Source of the DNA: an uncultured Flavobacteriales bacterium
GTDB taxonomy: Bacteria; Bacteroidota; Bacteroidia; Flavobacteriales_E; Vicingaceae
Length of the DNA stretch: 10,059 nt
Assembly (NCBI GenBank): GCA_913059105.1
Contig: CAJXRL010000079.1
Location: 1 to 10,059, forward strand
Direction: 5' to 3'
The position numbers and the translations under genes are program-made. Under the pieces are notes generated by a model. That model searched no databases. It saw only the letters and a program-made list of their open reading frames with translations, and was not told where the DNA came from. The first letter of the stretch is position 1; each line of letters starts with the position of its first letter. Shown piece by piece: positions 6,181 to 10,059 of the stretch.

Positions 6181-6976
6181 AGTTTAAGTGTTTTTTTATT
6201 AAAGCGCTAAATTCAGCTTCTAGTTGTGGATTCACAGCAACTATCTCTTTCCCAAACAACCAATCGTCTCTTCCTTTGAAGTCGGTAATTGAAGCTCCTG
6301 CTTGTTTAGCAATGAATGCTCCCGCAGCTACATCCCAAGCATGTAAACTGTATTCGAAGAAGGCATCAAATCTACCACAAGCCATGTAAACTAAGTCTAC
6401 TGCGGCTGAGCCAATTCTGCGAATACCTCGAGTATTTTTAGCAAGTTCTTTTAGGAGTTCAAAGTAGTTGTCTACGTGCTGGTAATCGTAATAAGGAAAC
6501 CCAGTCGCAATCAAAGCGTCTTCTAATGTAACCGTCGAGCTTACTTCGATTTTATTGCCGTTTAAAAAAGCGTCACTGCCCTCCCAAGCAAAGAAGCATT
6601 CATCTCTATTTACTTCGTAAACAACTCCCATAACAATCGTATCATTCCTTTTTAGCGCAACACTAACAGAGTAGGTAGGAACTCCATGTAAAAAATTAGT
6701 TGTTCCATCCAAAGGATCGATAATCCAATTGTAGGTCTGTCCTACTTTAGTAGAAGTTCCCTCTTCGGCTATAAAACCTGCCTCAGGTAAAAATTGTGAT
6801 AAGTTAGCAACTAATCTTTTCTCAGCAGTTTTATCTACGTAACTTACTAATGAGTTCTTAGATTTTGTTTCAATGTCTTCTTGATGAACTTTATGTTCTT
6901 CCATTTTAATAAAAATGCCAACTTCTCGGCATAATTCAACTACATCGTGACACAGTAATTCTAATGAGACATTCAT
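6179..6976 (-). CDS. Inositol monophosphatase family protein
   Basis: The 265-residue product has normal family length and all metal and substrate motifs. These are FIAEEGT (68-74, with E71/E72), WIIDPLDGTTNFLHG (84-98, with D87 and D90 as magnesium ligands and G91-T92 for the phosphate), GSAAVD (189-194) and HAWDVAAG (212-219, with D215). The family removes phosphate from inositol monophosphates or related sugar or nucleotide phosphates (SuhB, CysQ and others) in a magnesium-dependent, lithium-sensitive way. The exact substrate cannot be told here. The start ATG shares the four bases ATGA with the lgt stop, so translation is probably coupled to lgt. It is the last gene of a two-gene leftward operon and ends in the shared terminator. 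Confidence 0.92.
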   Translation of the reverse strand: MNVSLELLCHDVVELCREVGIFIKMEEHKVHQEDIETKSKNSLVSYVDKTAEKRLVANLSQFLPEAGFIAEEGTSTKVGQTYNWIIDPLDGTTNFLHGVPTYSVSVALKRNDTIVMGVVYEVNRDECFFAWEGSDAFLNGNKIEVSSTVTLEDALIATGFPYYDYQHVDNYFELLKELAKNTRGIRRIGSAAVDLVYMACGRFDAFFEYSLHAWDVAAGAFIAKQAGASITDFKGRDDWLFGKEIVAVNPQLEAEFSALIKKHLN

Positions 6977-8142
6977 CCTTCTACAGCTTTAGGAATGAAT
7001 TTGTTTTTCTTTTGGCTAAAGAAAACCATACCTGCGATGCCACAAAAGAATAAAACCACCGCAATAATTTCTGCTTGCGTAGCTTCGATTCCTAGGAAAT
7101 GATAATCGGGATTGATTCTAATTTTTTCAATAAAAAAACGTTCTAATCCATTAAATGCTAAATATAAGCTGAACATTACTCCAGGAGCTGAGATTCTCTT
7201 GCGCAATGACCAAAGTATTCCAAAGATGATGAAAGCCATTACCGTTTCATAGAAGGGCGTAGGCCAAGCATTACCTGTTAAACTCTCCAGTCCCATGTTG
7301 TGAAAATCTTTCTGTAAATCAATGTTTAGAACATTGTTAGGATAATCAAAAGCCCACATCCAATCTGGTAAAAAACTCATCCAATCTGGCTTAATAGCAT
7401 CATTTGGCATTCCCCAATCACCATCACCAGATAATTGGCAACCAATTCTACCAACGCCATAGCCTACCATTAGTGCTGGAGCACAAGCATCTGCCACATG
7501 AATCCAACGCAAGCCATTTTTTGTAGCATAATACAATACTGCACCTCCACCAATAATTAAACCTCCATAAATGCTTAATCCACTAAAAGATACTAAAGCT
7601 GCAATGGGATCAGCTGCAAATTCCGACCAATTTTCTAAGTTGTGAAATATTTTTGAGCCTAGTATTCCTGCAATTGCAGCAACCATTGTCATGTTGCCTA
7701 CTAATTCATGGGGGCGAACATTTTGTTTCACCATTTTTGGCGTTTCTAGTTTCTCTTTGTCTTTTTCTCTGAATTTCATCCAAGCAAAAAGACCAGCGCC
7801 GAGGAGGCCTCCAATAAAATTACCTCTTCCAGAAAAAAGGAATTCTTGAGGGTTTTCCACTAGCGCACCATAATTGAACACCGCTTCAATAAATTTGAAC
7901 CCGACCAAGAATCCAAAGAATCCATTTGATACAAGCTCCCAAGTACTTGCTTTTTCTCCAATTTTTACATCAACTAATCGAGAGAATAACAATTTGTTGG
8001 CTTCTTTTCTTTTCATCTCTTCGGTGAAAAAATAGGCTGCAACAATAAATCCAATGGCAACAAAAAAACCAAAAGTTGGAAACGGGAGAGGGATGTCTAT
8101 TCCGAGTAAATCTCGGAGCATATCAGATAGAGTTGGATACAT
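6973..8142 (-). CDS. lgt: Prolipoprotein diacylglyceryl transferase
   Basis: Lgt is an inner-membrane enzyme that moves diacylglycerol from phosphatidylglycerol onto the lipobox cysteine of prolipoproteins, the first step of lipoprotein maturation. I chose the ATG at 8142, giving 389 residues. The ATG at 8172 would add ten unusual residues and lies upstream of a good -7 box at 8160-8167. About seven hydrophobic helices are visible (for example 22-40, 107-122, 150-165, 190-206, 299-313, 321-334, 357-375). The signature is GRIGCQLSGDGDWG (231-244), and NGLERFFIEKIR (331-342) holds the conserved arginine region. The usual HGG appears as YGG (192-194), and the usual GRxGNF as GRIGCQ; both resemble other Bacteroidota Lgt proteins. 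An extra charged loop (124-145) makes it longer than the E. coli enzyme of about 290 residues. Confidence 0.94.
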   Translation of the reverse strand: MYPTLSDMLRDLLGIDIPLPFPTFGFFVAIGFIVAAYFFTEEMKRKEANKLLFSRLVDVKIGEKASTWELVSNGFFGFLVGFKFIEAVFNYGALVENPQEFLFSGRGNFIGGLLGAGLFAWMKFREKDKEKLETPKMVKQNVRPHELVGNMTMVAAIAGILGSKIFHNLENWSEFAADPIAALVSFSGLSIYGGLIIGGGAVLYYATKNGLRWIHVADACAPALMVGYGVGRIGCQLSGDGDWGMPNDAIKPDWMSFLPDWMWAFDYPNNVLNIDLQKDFHNMGLESLTGNAWPTPFYETVMAFIIFGILWSLRKRISAPGVMFSLYLAFNGLERFFIEKIRINPDYHFLGIEATQAEIIAVVLFFCGIAGMVFFSQKKNKFIPKAVEG

Positions 8143-8159
8143 TTTTCTAGTTTGAAATT

Positions 8160-8167
8160 CAAAAATA
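8160..8167 (-). promoter_or_regulatory. Candidate -7 box for the lgt operon
   Basis: On the minus strand the bases read TATTTTTG, an exact match to TAnnTTTG, 17 bases before the ATG at 8142. No TTG at the usual -33 spacing is seen. If used, it rules out the longer start at 8172 and gives a very short leader. The divergent ruvX gene lies across a 97-bp gap. Confidence 0.35.
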
Positions 8168-8239
8168 AGCATAGCAATTTGCCCGTTTACGAAGTTTTAG
8201 AATTATCTCTGAGCATTCGTAATTTGGCAAAAAAACAAT

Positions 8240-8653
8240 TTGTCTAAACTAGTAGCCTTAGATTACGGAGCAAAGCGAACGGGCATTGCAGAAACTGACT
8301 CTTTACAGATTATCGCAAGTGGGTTAACCACTGTTGAAACTAAAGATTTGCAAGAGTTTATGAAAACCTATTTGGAGAAAGAGGATGTTGAGGTGTTAGT
8401 AATTGGACAAGCGAAAAGAATGAGCGGAGAATTGTCGGAAATAGAAAATAAGATTGTTCCTTTCATCAACTTTATAAAAAAGCGATTTCCTGCGTTAACA
8501 ATCGAAAGAGAAGACGAGGGCTTTACTTCGCAAATAGCTTTTCAAACTATGATTGATGGTGGATTGAATAAGAAAAAAAGAAGAGATAAGGCTTTGGTAG
8601 ATAAAATTAGTGCCACGTTAATATTGCAGCGATTTATGGAGAGAAATCAATAA
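8240..8653 (+). CDS. ruvX: Holliday junction resolvase-like RuvX (YqgF)
   Basis: The 137-residue protein has the RNase H-like YqgF fold. LVALDYGAKRTGIAETD (4-20) carries the first acidic site D8, VLVIGQ is at 53-58, EDEGFTSQIAFQTMIDGG lies at 91-108, and the last acidic site D121 is in LVDKISATLIL. The family processes the 5' end of pre-16S rRNA and has been called a putative Holliday junction nuclease. No in-frame ATG lies near the conserved start, and TTG at 8240 is the best choice, so initiation is non-standard. In relatives the third motif usually reads DERFTS; here it is DEGFTS, with G94 replacing the conserved arginine (GGC where CGC is expected). The gene is divergent from lgt and ends 12 bases from the convergent lipoprotein gene. 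Confidence 0.9.
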   Translation: MSKLVALDYGAKRTGIAETDSLQIIASGLTTVETKDLQEFMKTYLEKEDVEVLVIGQAKRMSGELSEIENKIVPFINFIKKRFPALTIEREDEGFTSQIAFQTMIDGGLNKKKRRDKALVDKISATLILQRFMERNQ

Positions 8654-8665
8654 GTCAATGAAACT

Positions 8666-9844
8666 CTACTTCAATTTCTTAATCAGATAAACATCATTAT
8701 CACCTGCCCCATAAAAATCTGAATGACCCGCAATGTAATAGGAGTTGTTCACCTCAATAATATCGTCCGCTCTTTCATTTTTAGGACTTCCAATATTTTC
8801 ATGCTGAATTAGAGTTCCATTTTGTGCTAGTTCCACAAAAAGCAGTTGCCTCTGATTGCCAAAACTCATGCTTCTACCCAACAATACAAAATTACCTTCT
8901 GAGTTGATGATGGCTGATTGTCCGCCGTCGTGCTGATTTCCGCCAAATTCACGTTCCCAAATTATATTCCCTGCACTATCAACTAATACTGAATACATGT
9001 TGTGATTCGGATCTGTTTGAGAAGTATGCCCATGTAGTAATAAATTGCCATTAGCGGTCTGCAACAGCTGATGAGCTTCTTCATAACTGTTATGGCCACC
9101 ATAACGTTTTCCCCAAATGGAATCTCCTTGATCAGTTAGTTTTAGCAGATAAAAGTCCCTAGAAGCAGTTCCATAATTGTTGGTATAGCCAAAAAGCAAT
9201 AAATCGCCGCTTGCTAGTTCTAAAACATCAGAACTGCCATCGAGTAACGTCTCTCCATGCGTTTTCTGTCGAAGGAAGGTGCCATTGGCATCTAGCCAAA
9301 CCAAATAGATATCTGCCGATCCTTTTCCAAAACTTTCGGTTGACGCAGCAATTAATATGTCAGAATTTTTGGTTTCTATGAGCGTTGCTGGAGAATCTCT
9401 ATCGCTTCCTCCAACTACCGCTTCCCAAATAACATTTCCATCAATGTCTACTTTTAATACGTGAATGTCGGTTGCGCCATTTCCGCTACTTTCGGTAACT
9501 CCTAAAAGAAATAGATTTCCATCATTTGATTTTTTTATGCGGTAACCTTCTTCTTTGGCGGTTCCACCGTAGGTCTTTTCCCAAATTAAGTTGCCATCTA
9601 AATCTGTTTTAACTAAATAGTGATCACCATTCGGCTCATCAAAACTTTTGCTTATTCCAAAGGAATATATAAATCCATCTTTTTCAACAAGGGAATAGGC
9701 AATGTCTTCACCAATTCCGCCAAAGTTTTTTTCAAACCCCGATTCTCTCGTTAGGTAAACTGTGGGATCTGTCTCGTCTTCTTCTTTACAAGAGCTAGAA
9801 AGTAGTATGATAAGCGAAAGGGCGAAGTAGGCTAGTCGATCCAC
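8666..9844 (-). CDS. Surface lipoprotein with predicted seven-bladed β-propeller
   Basis: I chose GTG at 9844 as the start (392 residues). It places a lipoprotein signal directly at the N-terminus: DR, a hydrophobic core LAYFALSLIILL, then SSSC with C19. An ATG at 9913 would overlap the upstream gene by 59 bases and bury the signal. After C19 comes KEEDETD, a basic-then-acidic run like the surface-export signals of Bacteroidota lipoproteins. The mature part repeats about every 52 residues a unit like GDHYLVKTDLDGNLIWEKTY followed by GG, with FGG, YGG, VGG, HGE, YGG, FGG and IGS marking seven units. The last strand (DVYLIKKLK) lacks its partner, which the first (FEKNFGG) supplies, as in ring closure of a propeller. 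The function is unknown. It is convergent with ruvX and lies 10 bases after the ASCH gene. Confidence 0.8.
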   Translation of the reverse strand: MDRLAYFALSLIILLSSSCKEEDETDPTVYLTRESGFEKNFGGIGEDIAYSLVEKDGFIYSFGISKSFDEPNGDHYLVKTDLDGNLIWEKTYGGTAKEEGYRIKKSNDGNLFLLGVTESSGNGATDIHVLKVDIDGNVIWEAVVGGSDRDSPATLIETKNSDILIAASTESFGKGSADIYLVWLDANGTFLRQKTHGETLLDGSSDVLELASGDLLLFGYTNNYGTASRDFYLLKLTDQGDSIWGKRYGGHNSYEEAHQLLQTANGNLLLHGHTSQTDPNHNMYSVLVDSAGNIIWEREFGGNQHDGGQSAIINSEGNFVLLGRSMSFGNQRQLLFVELAQNGTLIQHENIGSPKNERADDIIEVNNSYYIAGHSDFYGAGDNDVYLIKKLK

Positions 9845-9854
9845 TTTTCTTAAA

Positions 9855-10016
9855 CTACTTCTCCGTCGAAATATTGTCAACTGTAAAAATGGTTTTAAAC
9901 TGTTCGCAAACAATAAGCATATCTTCAGTAGGTTTCTCGTCGAACTTTTCCATTTCTCTGCTGTAATATTTCCAATGAGTTTCGTTCCAATACTTAAGTG
10001 ATTTGTCTCCCTCGCC
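9855..10016 (-). CDS. ASCH domain protein, C-terminal 53 residues only
   Basis: The frame ends at TAG (9855-9857). Its genuine part begins GEGDKSLKYWNETHWKYYSR and continues EDMLIVCEQFKTIF, the closing part of ASCH domains of the GEGD-x-S-x-x-YW-x-x-x-H type with a final VCE strand. ASCH domains are PUA-related and bind RNA or modified nucleosides; some (YqfB) are N4-acetylcytidine amidohydrolases. With the catalytic N-terminus missing, the activity cannot be assigned. Translation further upstream (MGSEMCIRD) comes wholly from the adapter; the next R codon (10017-10019) is mixed, with two bases from adapter. All ten residues must be discarded. The lipoprotein gene follows 10 bases later and may share its transcript. 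Confidence 0.8.
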   Translation of the reverse strand, partial: GEGDKSLKYWNETHWKYYSREMEKFDEKPTEDMLIVCEQFKTIFTVDNISTEK

Positions 10017-10017
10017 C

Positions 10018-10059
10018 CTGTCTCTTATACACATCTCCGAGCCCACGAGACAGGCAGAA
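10018..10059 (-). other. Nextera i7 sequencing adapter (contaminant)
   Basis: CTGTCTCTTATACACATCT (10018-10036) is the reverse complement of the Tn5 mosaic end. CCGAGCCCACGAGAC (10037-10051) is the read-2 adapter and AGGCAGAA (10052-10059) the N703 index. Biological sequence ends at 10017. The same adapter and index occur inverted at the left end. Confidence 0.99.

Overview
The window is an AT-rich chromosomal piece of a Bacteroidota bacterium, most likely of the order Flavobacteriales. The evidence is its gene content: a Bacteroidota-type Lgt carrying the GRIGCQLSGDGDWG motif, a YfbK-like von Willebrand A protein with a CarboxypepD_reg-like N-terminus and a TonB-plug-like segment, a DUF4159 protein, and a lipoprotein whose cysteine is followed by an acidic surface-export-like run. 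Ribosome binding sites are weak, and a few TAnnTTTG-type -7 boxes are present. Closer placement is not possible from sequence alone. Bases 1-48 and 10018-10059 are not biological. They are Illumina Nextera i7 adapter, including the Tn5 mosaic end and an 8-base index. Genuine sequence therefore runs from 49 to 10017, and both terminal genes are cut by library fragment ends.

Left part (49-1819, minus strand): a tight three-gene operon reading leftward. It holds a small two-helix membrane protein (DUF6141-like), then rsmE (16S rRNA m3U1498 methyltransferase) one base downstream, then a secreted DUF4159 protein that overlaps rsmE by 8 bp and loses its last residues to the contig edge. Divergent from it (1874-3352, plus) is a biotin carboxylase of the acyl-CoA carboxylase type, with no carboxyltransferase or carrier-protein gene beside it.

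Middle (3353-6178): a 459-bp gap holding a 23-codon signal-peptide-like ORF and, on the minus strand, a short frame resembling a transposase C-terminus. It is followed by a 729-residue VWA protein whose CarboxypepD_reg-like domain is joined through a TonB-receptor-plug-like segment to a YfbK-type VWA/DUF3520 module. A strong bidirectional terminator separates it from the convergent lgt operon. Between the VWA stop codon and that terminator is a box resembling an ECF sigma promoter that would make a short transcript.

Right part (6179-10017): lgt and an inositol-monophosphatase-family gene are translationally coupled on the minus strand. ruvX (TTG start) diverges from lgt and converges with a surface-lipoprotein gene predicted to form a seven-bladed propeller. 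That gene lies 10 bp downstream of the 3' end of an ASCH-domain gene cut by the right contig edge. Lgt would supply the diacylglyceryl modification for lipoproteins such as this neighbour, but nothing shows they are functionally linked.

Most of the window is ordinary housekeeping DNA. The items most worth a second look are the VWA/plug fusion, the orphan promoter-terminator unit after it, and the decayed DNA before it. I see no defence system, CRISPR array, tRNA, rRNA or intact mobile element.
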